Positions 12,401-24,965 of a DNA stretch of 64,000 nucleotides are shown one piece after another. The notes under the pieces are model-generated. The model searched no databases, was not told the origin of the DNA, and saw nothing but the letters and a program-made list of their open reading frames with translations. Numbering within the stretch: position 1 is the first letter of the stretch; each line of letters starts with the position of its first letter. The stretch lies in assembly GCA_032622095.1 (NCBI GenBank), contig CP136063.1, positions 186,041,956 to 186,105,955 on the forward strand, in the 5' to 3' direction. Both the position numbers and the translations under genes were made by a program. This DNA comes from Siphonodentalium dalli (taxonomy: Eukaryota; Mollusca; Scaphopoda; Gadilida; Siphonodentaliidae).

Positions 12401-13008
12401 CGTTGGAGATCCTCTGTATACCTAGCATCCATGGGTTACAAGATGATGTGAGTCTCTCACAAATTCCCTTTACTCAAGTGACACATTTGGCAATTGTAGC
12501 CCCTGTACTAGCCAAGATAGCAAATTCCAATAGAATTATAGAAGTAATATTACCAGTTATTGACTTTATGCCAGGCGTTTGAAAACTCAAAACAAATCAT
12601 AAAAAGGCATTTTTTATTGAGCGTTTATGCCTGATGTTGATTGCAAGAATTGTTATAGGGGAAAAAAGGCGCTCGCAGTGGGTAAATGTGAAACATTTAT
12701 AAAAGTCCGTAAACACAATTTCACTTTACATGCATAAGTTGTCTTGGCTTGTGTTAAAATGATCTGTATATGACAACTATCCCGCGAGGGTGTATTTTGT
12801 CAATATTATGTTTATGTTCTAAGAAGAACATTGAGAAATAGATAAACTTTGTTCCTAAATTAATTGTTGATAGTTTCACGTGCTGAAGCCATTGTTATGT
12901 AAACAAATATGTTAAAGTGATTTGTCTATAAACATCGCTAATCATGTATTAAGTTAATATATTATATAGTCTGAATTTGATTTTCAGAATATTTGTTCAG
13001 TGTTTTAA

Positions 13009-13476
13009 AGGTACTCAATCCGAACAGAGGGTCCCCATCTCAACATATTCCAACAACAACAATCCGATCAGATGGTCCTATATTACTATTTCTTTGGCTT
13101 TGGGGGTAAAAAATATTTGATTCGAGTCGAGGAACCCATCAAACAAAGCTCAGAGTTATTAGATATTGATTTTTGAAATTTGTTATTTGCTCGAGATGAG
13201 TACTAATAATTGCCGTCAATTTCGTAACCTGTTCGAGATGTGTACACCAAAACACTATTCAAACAGACAAGAATGGATAACACTAAAATCAAGTGGTAAT
13301 AATAACGCAATTTTGACTGTCTTCTGGGCCAGAAAGTATTCCCGATAATGAAAAATATGATATGATCTAACAAATCTGAGCTTTGATGGGTGACTTCCTC
13401 GACTCGAATCAAATATTTTTGACCCCCGAAGCCATTGAAATAGTAATTGAAAGGAGTTTTATCGGATTGAGTACCT
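13009..13476. mobile_element. TTAA MITE, AGGTACTCAATCCGATC family, copy 4 (rearranged)
   Basis: TTAA flanks at 13005-13008 and 13477-13480; the ends AGGTACTCAATCCGA and TCGGATTGAGTACCT are inverted repeats. The interior at 13067-13180 carries an inverted version of the 3' half (gattcgagtcgaggaaccc, then aaagctcaga), so this copy is itself a foldback derivative. Confidence 0.75.
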
Positions 13477-13480
13477 TTAA

Positions 13481-14590
13481 CATTTTCCAATGTTTACCAT
13501 CAAGTTTGTTTTTACTAAACTTTGGTATGTTATTGGACTAATTGGGCTTATATTGACAATTCCACTGTAACAGTAATGTTTACATAGCAATGATTTTGAT
13601 AATATATAATACTCGTTACACAAATGCAATAAATTATTCATGACTATCATTGTATATTTATGCCTTCGCCCGATACGCAACTGTAAATTCGGGAGTTAAT
13701 TGACCTGCTTTTAGAACAGACTATGTCTTTCTGTACGAATTATTTAATTGCTCGCTCAAATGCTCGTCGACGAGTAGTTTCTAGATTATCATTAATCCCC
13801 TAGCAAAACAAAAACTCTCTTGTAATCCATGGTGACAAAACCTCTGGCATTTTACCAGGGAGATTGGAACCGGTAATTTTACTCTGATAATATCCATCTA
13901 GTGAACGGTCACCATTTTATTCCCACCCATGCTGACCCATGCAGTGACCCATGTATTTTTACTCCAGTAAAATGTGATGATTCTACTGGAGTAATTCTAC
14001 CAGGGTAATTTACATCGATATCAGAGTAAATTTACCACGGACATGCATATGTACGGTTTCAGAAGCTTTAACATTTGAGATAACATATTGGAGACTATAT
14101 ATAATCATGCATGTGTTAACAGAAGGTGTTGAACTCTTTTTTACTTAGCTGACTTATTTTTAACAATATTCTTGCCTCATTAGGTTTTTTCCAATGACAA
14201 ACTAACAAATATAATTTATTCTCACAAAAGAGACAGAAGCCTATTTTGAGATTGATTGGACTAAATTCTTGTCCCTGGTTGCATGGACCTTAATTCTTGT
14301 CCCTGGTTGACCGGTAGTGTAAGTCTGAACTGCTCCAAGGACAACATAGCAGACTTTAGTCTAGAAATGTGACTAAGATTCATACTATCACTCCCCTTAT
14401 ATTACTTGTATATAATTGTATGGCACTTGAAGGCTGTGTTATTAGCTGCTACATACCATTAATCCTAGGAAATGTAGAACTCAGTTATTCACAAAATCCA
14501 TCTATGACTGGAACCAACCCAAATTCAAAGGACCATGGGTTTAGCGTAAGAACTAACTGTAACTGTTTTGAAATAACTGGCGACTTTTGG
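13481..14590. other. Non-coding, with inverted repeat at ~13.87-14.04 kb
   Basis: GGTAATTTTACTCTGATA (about 13875) is mirrored by TATCAGAGTAAATTTACC (about 14020). TTTTACTCCAGTAAAAT in between is its own palindrome. This is a probable foldback remnant. No gene is supported. Confidence 0.5.
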
Positions 14591-15140
14591 GAACGAGCCA
14601 TTTGGAGTCATTCGGCAGAAAAATATAGCCGCCAGCGGCCATCTTGGATTAGAAAAAAATCAATCCATTATCACGGGCTACAGGCCGGACTGTTCTTCTG
14701 ATTATTGTGAACTTTGTCATTGATGTTAACATTGCATAGATGGGAAGGAGTCATTTTGGAGTCATTCGGCCATAAAACATGCTTCCGGCAGCCATCTTTG
14801 ATTTTACTCTTTGCATGACTAAATCCTTGGGCACAACCTACAGACACATCCCTCCTTTAAATATCACCAAACTTCATATGGATCATCAACGTGTTCCGAA
14901 TTTCGTTGAAAAACATGGCCGCCAGCGGCCATCTTGGATTTGACTCTTTGTGTGACTAAATTCTTCGGCACACCCTACATGTCACCTCCCTCAACCGATC
15001 ATCACCATATTCATATGGAACTTCGGACTGACCACCAGATGGGAGCCATCAATGTTTTCCTAAATTTGTGAAAAAATGGCTACAAGCACCCATCTTGGAT
15101 TTCAAATTTTAATATATCGACACACCCTGCAGCCAGAATT
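14590..15140. repeat. ~146-bp degenerate tandem repeat with 'gccatcttggatt' core
   Basis: The core 'gccgccagcggccatcttggatt' appears near 14628 and 14921, with diverged versions near 14785 and 15075. Each is followed by 'actctttg.gtgact' or 'cacaccctac'. Spacing is about 146-150 bp. Open frames across it are not credible genes. Confidence 0.6.
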
Positions 15141-15365
15141 TATTGGAGAATTGTTTTGAAAATTTCCAGGCGTGGTGAGGATCACCTCTAGATGGGAGCT
15201 ATCAAAATTAAACAATTGTTTTTATGAAAAACATGGCCCTTTGCATCGTCTGGAAAATGGGAAAACCGATGAAATTTCAGAAAATTCGAGCGGGGGACCA
15301 CGAATTGGACCAATAGAGCACCTCTCCCGCCAAAACCCGAAATTGGACTTTTAATGAAATTTTCT

Positions 15366-15508
15366 AAGTCGAATGTCAACCGAATGTCGAACGCCGAACG
15401 CCTAACCAACTTCACGCGAATGTCAACCGAATGTCGAACGCCGAACGCCTAACCAACTTCACGCGAATGTCAACCGAATGTCGAACGCCGAACGCCTAAC
15501 CAACTTCA
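15366..15508. repeat. 47-bp tandem triplication
   Basis: A unit beginning cgaatgtcaaccg starts at 15370, 15417 and 15464 (47-bp period) and is almost identical in all three. It lies at the end of the LINE-derived frame below and repeats that frame's last residues (KLVRRSAFDIRLTF) in shifted frames. Near-identity suggests a recent expansion. Confidence 0.9.
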
Positions 15509-16040
15509 CACACCTAGTCTCTAAGACATAATCATTTTTAAACAATCTATATGTTCTGAGTTTATTTTTATGGCCATCTCGTTTAGAGTCATCAAATATA
15601 GATCTCTTGAGTTCTTTCACATGTTCTTCCTGGAGCTTACACTTGAGATTTCTAATGATACTACTATATGTTTGGTTATTTAATGGAACCTGTATATTTT
15701 TACAGCCAAATGCGTTTATCGTCCTGAATAAAGAGTTGCATTTGGCTTTCCTCATCACATGTTCAGAGACGGCTGATGCCATTAGTTTGTTTTTAGATAA
15801 ATTTGATAATTTTGCACCATAGTTAGCCATTCTGCATAATATTTCGACGGAACATGGATATCTACCGAGCTCTGCTCTGACTGCATGATTTGGAGCGTAC
15901 TTACGTACTCCCAACATATGCTTACAATAAGTAGTGTGTAACTTTTCGCAACTCCATTGACTGTAAAACATGAAATTGCCCCCTCTCCAAGATGAGCTTT
16001 CACATTTAGTTGGAATTGATTACATAATCCTATGGTCAAT
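15459..16040 (-). pseudogene. Non-LTR retrotransposon ORF2 tail (post-RT region) fragment
   Basis: A 170-codon minus-strand frame (15459-15971), with further homologous-looking sequence in another frame to about 16040. It contains a pattern typical of the region after reverse transcriptase in CR1/RTE-like LINEs: a 'HTTYCKHMLGVRKYAPNHAVRAELG' style block (read as H..YCK.MLGV and AVRAELGRYP), then Lys-rich helices and LRTYRLFKNDY. No RT palm motif is present, and both ends stop in repeats, so it is a dead fragment. Assignment to CR1 rather than another LINE clade is inference. Confidence 0.6.
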
Positions 16041-16229
16041 TGTTTTTCAAAGAAGTTTACCCTGCTTTAACCACCGATAAAACATGTATAGAATCGCCCT
16101 TAAGACACCGACACCAACTAGTATTCGGACCCATAGTCGGATTCCTTATGTCATTTTGCATTTTTGGTTTGTTAAAAGCGATCTGAAAATGGATTCTGTA
16201 TGCCTAGTAGGTGTGTTTTCAGGATTGAC

Positions 16230-16690
16230 TTGTTTCCAATCTTGAATTTTGGGGGGTCGGCCTAAATCGGGGTCAACATAATTTAGAGAGCGTTTCGTAT
16301 TTACAGAAAACGATAGATGGTGCCATCTGGCGCATGGTGATCGGTGCGATTTGTAAGTTCTCAAAACTACTAACTATGACCCTTACATGTATTTTTGAAA
16401 ATTTTGATGCGATCAGTTCATTCTTGCTGGCTACAGTTGCGATCAAAATTTAACACAGAGCCCTATGGGGATTCTAGTATTTTGGATAAATGGCGCCATT
16501 TTGCGTATGATGATGTACTCGTACTGATATTCCTAAAAAAACTACTAAGTATGAAACACGAACGTAGTTTTAAAAAGATTGGATGTGATCAGATGATTCT
16601 TGCTGGCTACAGTTGCGATAAAAATTTAACACTGAACCCTATGGCGAATTTCGTGTTATGCTCAAACGTTGATTGTAATATCACTTATTG
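16230..16690. repeat. ~173-bp tandem repeat, 2-3 diverged units
   Basis: 'attcttgctggctacagttgcgat' recurs at about 16421 and 16594, preceded by '.gatgtgatcag' and followed by 'aaatttaacac.ga.ccctatgg'. A third, more diverged unit occupies about 16250-16400. The 108-codon plus-strand frame across it is repeat-derived. Confidence 0.65.
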
Positions 16691-16975
16691 GCGATCGTGT
16701 GCAACTATATATGAAGATTAACACTGTGTTTGACCAATTTTAACTATCCGTGATTTAATAGATGCAATATATGATACAGTAATTGGCAAAAGTAAGTGTC
16801 GAGTGGTTTTGTAATTTCGATAATATGCAGTCTGTTGAGTCAAACGAAAATATTCCCAACAAGACTGAAGTTTCACGATGTGATTACATATTATATACAT
16901 ATATGTATAGAGACCTTAAAAATGTGAATATAGTGTCCTAAGTGCGACGTCGGAATACAGCGGCCACTCGAGCTT

Positions 16976-17056
16976 CCTTTTTTGGGGTTGCTTCGGTGGC
17001 CGTGTGGTATTGACGTCGGACTTTGAGTCGCAAGGCGCGCTCGCCGTCGGGCCGGT
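16976..17056 (+). repeat. tRNA-like SINE, 5' part (interrupted)
   Basis: 'ggtggccgtgtggtattgacgtcggac' resembles the 5' half and A box (TGGCCGNGTGG) of a Ser/Leu-type tRNA. The matching T-arm/B-box-like 'ggggttcctatccc' is found only at 19521-19534, on the other side of the foldback element. I read this as a degenerate tRNA-derived SINE split by an insertion. The anticodon stem pairs poorly, so it is not an active tRNA gene. Confidence 0.5.
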
Positions 17057-17582
17057 ATGGAATCCTATTACGGCCACATGCTAATGGCGCTTTCGGCGCA
17101 CTTTTTGGCGCTTTCGGCCATTTGCGCCATTAGCGTTGTTTCGGCGCGCGCCGAAAGCGACAAAATATGCGCCATTAGTGCAATCGGCGCGGTGCGCCAT
17201 TAGTGCATTCGGCGCGGTGCGCCATTAGCGCGGTGCGCCGAAAGCGACAAAATATGCGCCATTAGCGCATGTACAATTAAGTATGTGATCACCCCAGCAG
17301 GGGTGCCGGAAGATGGGGCAGCTGACCCCCTGCCCTTGACCAAGGGGGCGAGCGGGGGCAGGACTTGCCCTTTTTCTGAAGAAAGAAAATGCTTTTTGTG
17401 TGTTTAATCTCATGTTTTTACAGTAAAATGTGACTTTTTTTGTCCAAATACCACCAATTTCACAAGGAATATAATTTTTTTGTCAATTTTGTCACAAAAC
17501 GGCCATAAAAACCGACAAATAGGGATTTTTGCCACAATGAATTTATGGTTATTTTTCCGAGTTTGCGGAGAAAATGCCCTTT

Positions 17583-18130
17583 TTAGCTCACCTGAGACGA
17601 AGTCTCCGGTGGAGCTATAGTCATCACTCCTCGTCCGTCGTCCGTCCGTCCGTCCGTCTGACCATCCGTCCGTCCGTCTGTCCGTCCGTCCGTCCGTCCA
17701 CAATCATCTTCTTCTCCAGTATCATAAGGCCAAATAAGATCATATTTGGTGTGGATGTTCCCTGCTTGACTCAGACTCAGATTTGTTAAAATAAGGTCAC
17801 TGAGTCAAATAGTTGCGAAGCTAGGGCCATAACTCTTTCCCGCCATAGTAATTCTTAAAACAACTTCGTTTCAAGAACAATCAGGCCTATTTAGCTTATA
17901 TTTGGTATGGTAGGTCCTTGAGTGACTGGGGGTCACTGGGTCAAATAGGGGCAGAATCAGGGACATAACTCTATTCTCCCTAGTAATTATTAGAATGACT
18001 TCTCCAGAATCATCAGGCAGATTTAACTAATATTTTGTATGGTGGGTCCTTGTGTGACTGGGGTTCAGATTTGTTCAAATGGGGTCAGTGTGTCAAATAG
18101 GGGCCGTGTCAGGAACATAACTTAAATTTT
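17583..18130. repeat. Dispersed GTCC-rich repeat (agctcacctgagacgaagtctccgg...)
   Basis: Begins 'tttagctcacctgagacgaagtctcc', has a (GTCC/GTCT)n tract at 17630-17700, then diverged ~135-bp units with 'tttggtatggtaggtccttg..tgactggggg'. From general knowledge such sequences are abundant in bivalve genomes. It sits inside the foldback element. Confidence 0.6.
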
Positions 18131-18380
18131 TTTTTTTTTTAATTTTTTTTTAAAAATATTGTTAAATTTAAATCCTTGCTCAATTAAAAAAACAAATCAC
18201 AATTCAAAATGAATCAATACAAATTTTTTTTTCTTCATTTTAACCCCTGATTTTTTGTATTTTTTTTTAGACACAAAACACCCCATTCCACCCCTTTCCC
18301 TCCTCATCCCTCTACACCCCTGTCCCCACTACCACCCCCCATCTGCGCCGCCCTGCACCCACTGCAGTCAAGCAAAAATT
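18120..18380. repeat. Low-complexity poly-T/A then C-rich tract
   Basis: T/A runs at 18128-18260 are followed by a pyrimidine-rich, CCCC-containing stretch to about 18365. No gene. Confidence 0.7.
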
Positions 18381-18860
18381 AATTAGACAAACTGACACCT
18401 TGTAACATCCATAAAGTATGGTATTAGCCCCAGACAGAAAGAGTTAATAACAGTCATCAATTCAGATGTTATCTAGCTGCCTGACAGCTAGGTGTAAACA
18501 GTCATGCTCTGTGTGTATCATTAACATATCATATCAAAACAAAATGCTGTATGTCTGACAGAGTCCCAGTCTCATCAGTCTTTGCAGTCTGGTGAGCGAC
18601 CCCACAGTCTTTGACTGTCTTGTTTGCAGAAAAGTGTCCTTTTTGTAGGCTCTGCCCCCCCCCTGCCCTTGGATGCTTCCGGTGCCCCTGCACAGATCGG
18701 GCATGGCCATATGTACAATGTATAGGCCTATGTATCAATTTTAAAAGGGAGGGGCTGAATTTTGCTGTAGATAGACCTCCAAATGCTATAATTTGTCATT
18801 ATTCAGATTTAAAATTATTGTGGCCGTGTGGTCCTGGTCCCTCCTTTGTGGGTAGTTAAA

Positions 18861-18888
18861 GGTACTCAATCCGATCAGACGGTCCCAG
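18861..18888. mobile_element. TTAA MITE end fragment, copy 5
   Basis: TTAA then AGGTACTCAATCCGATCAG and 'acggtccc', identical to the family terminus, after which similarity stops. It is a truncated end. Confidence 0.7.
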
Positions 18889-19514
18889 GGATGTGGCTAG
18901 AGGGTCTCCGTTGGGGGTGTCCACCTTGTGAAATTCCAACTGCACCTCCTTGAATCAGAATCAGACAAAACACAAATTTTACATAATTCCATTTGCATCC
19001 CCCCCCCCCCTTGCACCTTAGTGCTCATGCCTAATATCCTAACATCTAGTGGTCTAAATCCAGACAAATGCACACGGCTATGGACAAGAGACCAGGACAC
19101 ACCGGGCTGACCATTGTTGTTCAACGCAGTGTGAGAAATGTTTTTGAAAACTGTACAAGAAAATCACAAATCCTAGCATCTAGACTGGCCTCAACTGAAG
19201 CTTGGGTCAGCTGCCCACTCTGCCCCCTCTTCCGGCCGGCACCCCTGCTGGGGGTGATCACATACTTAATTGTACATGCGCTAATGGCGCACATTTTGTC
19301 GCTTTCGGCGCACCGCGCTAATGGCGCACCGCGCCGAATGCACTAATGGCGCACCGCACTAATGGCGCATATTTTGTCGCTTTCGCCGAAAGCGACAAAA
19401 AGTGCGCCGTAATGGCGCATGTTTTGTCGCTTTCGGCGCGCGCCGAAACAACGCTAATGGCGACAAAAAGTGCGCCGAAAGCGCCATTAGCAAGTGGCCG
19501 TAATAGGATTCCAT

Positions 19515-19545
19515 AGGCCGGGGTTCCTATCCCACCCAATCTCAA
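19515..19545 (+). repeat. tRNA-like SINE, 3' part
   Basis: 'ggccggggttcctatcccacc' looks like a T-arm with degenerate B box. Together with 16976-17056 it would complete a tRNA-like unit. Confidence 0.45.
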
Positions 19546-22500
19546 AAAATTTTGCATTGTCTCAAAAATCAAATTTGCTATTGAATTATTGTTTTATCTG
19601 ATACTTGTCTGTCTTGTTGTCCACTGACTAGTTTTTGTTAAGCCACATCGTTGATCATAACGGGATGTAGTGTCACAAACACACAGGTATACCGGTAGAT
19701 GTTAGTTGTTCATAGTAATTAACTCCATCGCTGTCATCGGAGTCTATCCCACATACACTGGGAGATTCTGTGTTTTCGCAGGATTTGTGCTATGGACAAA
19801 TGGACATTTTGGTGCAGCTGAGATCTTTACCATAGCAGTATAGGCTTTGCTTTCACACTTCTCATGCCAGTTAATGCGACTGAAACCGAATATTCACTAT
19901 CAATATTCTAACCACAATTAATCTTCACGCTTCATGTATAGCTGTGACAATCAAGTAAATTCAAATTTCCACTAAAGTAGAGCTTAATGAGTAAAACAGA
20001 TATCAACTATAATTGCAAATTCCGAGTAGGTGCGTAGTAACCGTTACTAAGGAACTATCGGGTGGCAAAGTCTCCCGATCGTATAATGATCAGTGGCCTA
20101 TGCAGAACAATCATGACTGCACAGTTTTAGACATACATGTGCCTAACGTTGAACAAAACCAGCACCATGTCATTAGACACTGACTAATATTAAATTAAGG
20201 CAAAAATACCAGTGCATGATTAGTACACGGTTGTGGTATTTGATTAGCAACCATTGCTAACCTTAAATAAGACATTTGGTTCTCTCCGATGGTGAGGTAT
20301 ATATCAAATTTCACATTTGGGTATTAACTGCATAGGAAACGCAAACACTGGCGTTGAAATACGACGCTATAAGCTATAATTGCAATTACCATTGAATTCC
20401 CGGTAGTTGCCTAGGCTAAGTTTCTCAATCTTATAATGATCAATGGCTCACGAGGCATCAATTAACCTGTTCAGTTTCATATATGCACATGTCACCATTT
20501 GAACCATTATCATCCGACTATAGACACTACGGGGAAATACCACGACCCAGAGTGTTGATCGCCATGGGAAGTCACAGTTCAAAGACCAAGTATATTCGTG
20601 TGGGAGAACGATCCATTTAGCCCAAGTCGATGGTTTGTTCACAACAGATGGAGTCATGATACATTATAAAGGATGATGGAAGGTTCCCCTCAACTATGTT
20701 CTTCGACATTTTGCTAGTATCCACAAGTGGTATGCACGAAACCACCATGCACGACGTCCTTCTCTTCGTGATCTTGTCGCACCATTATCATGTCAGCATA
20801 AGATATATCGAACCCTCTCCTCACAATATAAACAATGCTGTACAATCCACAATATCGACAATTGTCCGTCCAGTAAAGGCACGTATACTTGTCGCAAAAT
20901 GAGAGAATTATAGTAAACTTTATCACCATACTACAAAGTCATTGTTTTTATTAAGACCCACAGTTCTCACACATGCACATAAATATAGAATTTATTATTT
21001 TTAATTTTGCAGTAGACATGGTTAAATTGACAACACGTGTCATTATTATTCTATCCCATTAATCGTGATTCATATGCAAGTCTTTTTAAGCTTTGTCCAC
21101 GCACTGTGTCACTTATATATGTCTTCTTATAAATAAATGATCTCTTCGAAAGTGTCCAGAGATGTCTTGCCTATTTATACTGACAATTTATTTTTATTCT
21201 TGTGGCAAAGGATTTGAGGGAGTGATTTGTTATGTTGACTAAGATGTTAATTTAATATGTGAAACGTGCACCCCGGGGGATGTATTAATTTGAGTGGGCG
21301 GAGAAAGTTTCTTCTTTATCATCAGATCAACATAATTTCAACTCCCAATTTGGATAAACCTGACCAGGATTTATAGAACAACAACCAATCTGTGCCCAGC
21401 AATGTTTAGCAATACATATGGACATGATAACATTGTTTCAAAATTTGAAACAATACCACCCTATTCACATGTATGGCTAAACATATCATTGGCATAGATG
21501 AGTTGTTGTAGTTGTTACATTGATGTTGGTCGGGTTTCTCCAAATGTAATACTAAAACTGAATGATCCATAGGCACCATAGCTTGGCATGAAAATATAAA
21601 AAATTCTACGCGACAGAACAATTTTAACAAACAGTGACTGACACTTACATATATATGACTTGCAGATTTGTTACCACACAACTCCGTATTGTGCGGTAAT
21701 TCGTCCTAGCAATAAACATTAACTTTGTCAATTGGTGAAAAAACACCATCAATCAATTTAAAACGACATCCTGAAACTTTAGTCTTGATAAACATTACAT
21801 TTGTAGAATAGTTGACATTATCACTGAAGCACGTGATTGTGATGTATATGATTGATGTGAACCACATATTTTTTTATTATCAATTACTGTAGCTGGTGGC
21901 CTGACTATATTGCAAGTTAAATTTGTTAAATCACATATCGTTACAGTAGACTACATGTAAGAGCCATGCATATATGATAGCCATTAAGTTCCATCACTGT
22001 GAACGTTGAGTAACCCGCGGAGACTTAGGGTGGATACACACATGCATGTAATGTCTGTATGTAAAATACATGTATTTTACATGGCCACACCAATAATTGA
22101 CCAAATTAATCACCTGCGCGCGAGAGGTCAATTTCACCAGTGAGTAGTTATAAGCCATTATCAAACAAACTGCCATCAAGAAATTTCAGGCCAGTCATAA
22201 ACATGTCTTCTTTCATGGATGCCGAAATGAGTAATTCTTGCCTGATATATGTTGCTGTTTTTCACGAGTTATAATTCATTTCGAAAAGTGGATTAGAGCC
22301 GGTCGATTTTATACTTGATTTGTGTCTGTCATTTCTTGGAAACAGGGTCATCCAAAACAGAAATAAAATATGCAGAATTCTTTTATAGGATGATACCGGC
22401 TTGTTGAGATTTCTCTGATAATTTGAGAGCGAGCTCATGTGATAACATTAATTCAATTGGGATTGCAAATATTCATTAGCGCCAACAAATAATGCAGGTA

Positions 22501-23500
22501 CAGCGTTGAAATTAAAAAGAGTGACACCCCCCCCCCCCCCCATTTATATATATGTTTCTCAAGCCAAAGGTTGAACAAGCTCCTACCTGTCACAAGCTTG
22601 AATTATAACATTTTCTACCATAATCCATGATTGGGGGAGGGGCTGGTTCTCGAAAGCTTCCAATAACTAAGGGAGTTAATTGAATGTATCAGCCGGATTA
22701 TCTGGGCAAGAATTACAATATAATGTTTTACTTAAATATTCCATAGTTGTAAATTTTGCGTATACATGTATAACTGTATAACACAAGAGATGAAAGGTGA
22801 CGTAGTTGGGAACTCGTAGCTAGGCAACCCTTTCGCCGAATGAAGACAAACAGCAACACCATGCATTCAAATTTAAAGCTGTATAATATGTTCATAATTA
22901 TATGAATAGCATAAATTGCTGCATATTAGATTAATCACTCGTAGAAAACAGACACGACAGACATGACTTAGATATTTATAAAGCAGGGTGTCAGGACTCA
23001 GGGTGCTGCGTGCACACAACCCCCCCCCCCCCCTCCGTCGAGGAAATATGCAATGGTGAATTCGGTAGCTTCTGGGATAATATAGCTCCCCGTGTATGTT
23101 GGGGGTCATAGCCCCCTGCGTTGTGGAAGAGGCCATCACTGGTATTAACATCAATAGAATACTGACAATGATTTAAACAGAACGTCAACCATTTCAGTTA
23201 TTGCGCGAATAATTATTTTAAGCGGCCTGACGACTTCGTCCCAGTCAACGGCTCTTCAGCGGTTCAGAGTTTAACTCACTGTGGTCAAACACAGTCGCAA
23301 TGATTGGGTTGTCAGCGGACACATATTACACGGTGTGTATGATCCATGTAAAACTCCAAATACACGATATTTACAGAGATTACATGCATGTGTGTATCCA
23401 CCCTTATCTGACGATACCAATATTCTCAAAAATACATTTCAGAGTCATACTTGATATATGTGCATAATTTCAACACGCACAATTCATGATAAGGCTAATC
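19546..23500. other. Non-coding stretch
   Basis: No supportable gene. A diverged direct repeat pairs about 19985-20110 with 20365-20460 (ataattgcaa, cttataatgatca.tggc). Poly-C tracts lie at 22528-22541 and about 23020-23033. Short open frames have no recognisable domains. Confidence 0.5.
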
Positions 23501-23519
23501 GTGTTAGTTAATATTTTTA

Positions 23520-24400
23520 TTAACCAGGAAACGCTCTTTAAATTCTTAAAACCTTCCGAACAATATGTTTCCACTAACATGTCAGACTGGAAACAGGTAG
23601 ACTCTGAAAGTAGACCGCCATATTTGATACTTTTGCTAATTTCAACTCGCACAGTCCACCAGAAGGTTAGTTATGAGGAATAATATTTGTATAATAAGCA
23701 AACGCTCTTTAAATTCTTAAAACAGTTCAAAAACACTTTTTCCAATAAAATTTCAACTGGACGCAGGTAGACTCTGAAAGTAGACACGCTATTGATAAAT
23801 AAACCGTTCGCATGTCTTGTTTACACATTCCGAAATTGCGCGACCGTTTTTTTTTCAACAAAGGAATCTGACTTGTGAAATCAGCGAGGGTGGGGGTAGG
23901 GTTAGCTTTTCTGCGATATCTTTACCAAAAATTTATGTATCGGAGTTTTGTTTGTGACATATGATCAAGATATCCCTGTAGATTATTCATGTTCGTCTAT
24001 CTGTAATGTAGCTGATTTTATGAATATACAATACCTTAATATTTTGGAAAGAAAATTGAAAATGCAGTCATAAATACAATTCATCTGATGATTTTATGAT
24101 AAAATTCCACATTAAGATATGAAATTATGCAATTTGTGGCAAGATAATTCCCTATTTTTCGATTTCCAGGAACGAAGAAGGTCACTTACTGAATTTGCTA
24201 TGCGTAATAGCATGTTTTTATTACCAGGTGGACGGGGAAAAATTGTGGGGTACACAGACAAAAGCCTCACACAAACCTGTTTCCACTAAAATATCAAGCT
24301 GGAAACAGGTAGATTCTGAAAATAGACACACTGGCGATATCTAAACCGTTCTCATATCGTTTTTAACATTCCGAAAACGCGCGACCATATTTTTCGACAT
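23520..24400. repeat. Diverged repeat with 'caggtagactctgaaagtagac' core, three units
   Basis: The core occurs near 23595, 23765 and 24305, with 'aaacgctctttaaattcttaaaac' upstream of the first two and a 'gcgcgacc.t.ttttt' segment after the last two. It is a short degenerate tandem array, not coding. Confidence 0.55.
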
Positions 24401-24965
24401 AAGGAATCCGACTACCACTACATCGAAACTCATGAACGAACATTGTGTTGTTGGACTCTAGATTTACAAGTCTGAGCTACTCCATGCAGTGGTGGATCCA
24501 TGAATTTTGAATAGAGGGGCGCCATGTCATTATCCATGCATCATCCGAGTCGCCCAGAGACGAGGGGGTAACCCCCCTCTATTTTGTGTGGGGGGTCTGC
24601 GGCATCTCCCCATGAGGACAGTTATGGTTGTGCGGTATGCAACAACGGGTTTGTGATATGACAATATACTGAAAGATTATCTGGAGTCCTATTATTTGTT
24701 CATCTATTTTTCATCAAATTTATCCAAGACTTCACATTGCTCGTCGGGTTGACATATGGCATTACTTGAACATTCCGCATTCATGAAATGTATGACATAA
24801 CCCCCTCTCCATGTGTTGAGCTACAGTGCCATTGACAATTTATTCTGAGTAAATTGTGCGCGACAAACAAATTAGCAATGTATTGAGTGCACAATCTACT
24901 TAGCTTTGTTTACATAAATTAACGATGGGGTCAGATGATATTTGGTAAACAAACAGCAATAACTA

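Larger units (their letters stand above)
10102..13004. other. Non-coding stretch with two hairpins
   Basis: No supportable gene. A possible AATAAA lies at 11040. Hairpins at 10691-10743 and 12335-12407 are listed separately. The rest is unremarkable AT-rich sequence. Confidence 0.5.
17057..19514. mobile_element. 2.46-kb foldback element with GCGCCATTAGCGC-rich long TIRs
   Basis: The left arm (17057-17330) and right arm (about 19195-19514) are inverted copies. They start ATGGAATCCTATTACGGCC and its complement, run through many 'gcgccattagcgc' and 'cggcgcgcgccgaaa' units and 'tacttaattgtacatgcgc', and reach 'ggggcagctgacc'. Flanks are GGCCGG on both sides, a plausible short target duplication. 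The interior (17.33-19.19 kb) holds other repeats and no transposase. Arm units differ in number, suggesting internal expansion. Confidence 0.8.

Noticed and set aside
16976-17056. Functional tRNA gene
   Set aside because: The anticodon stem mispairs, the B box is degenerate and the unit is split by a 2.46-kb insertion.
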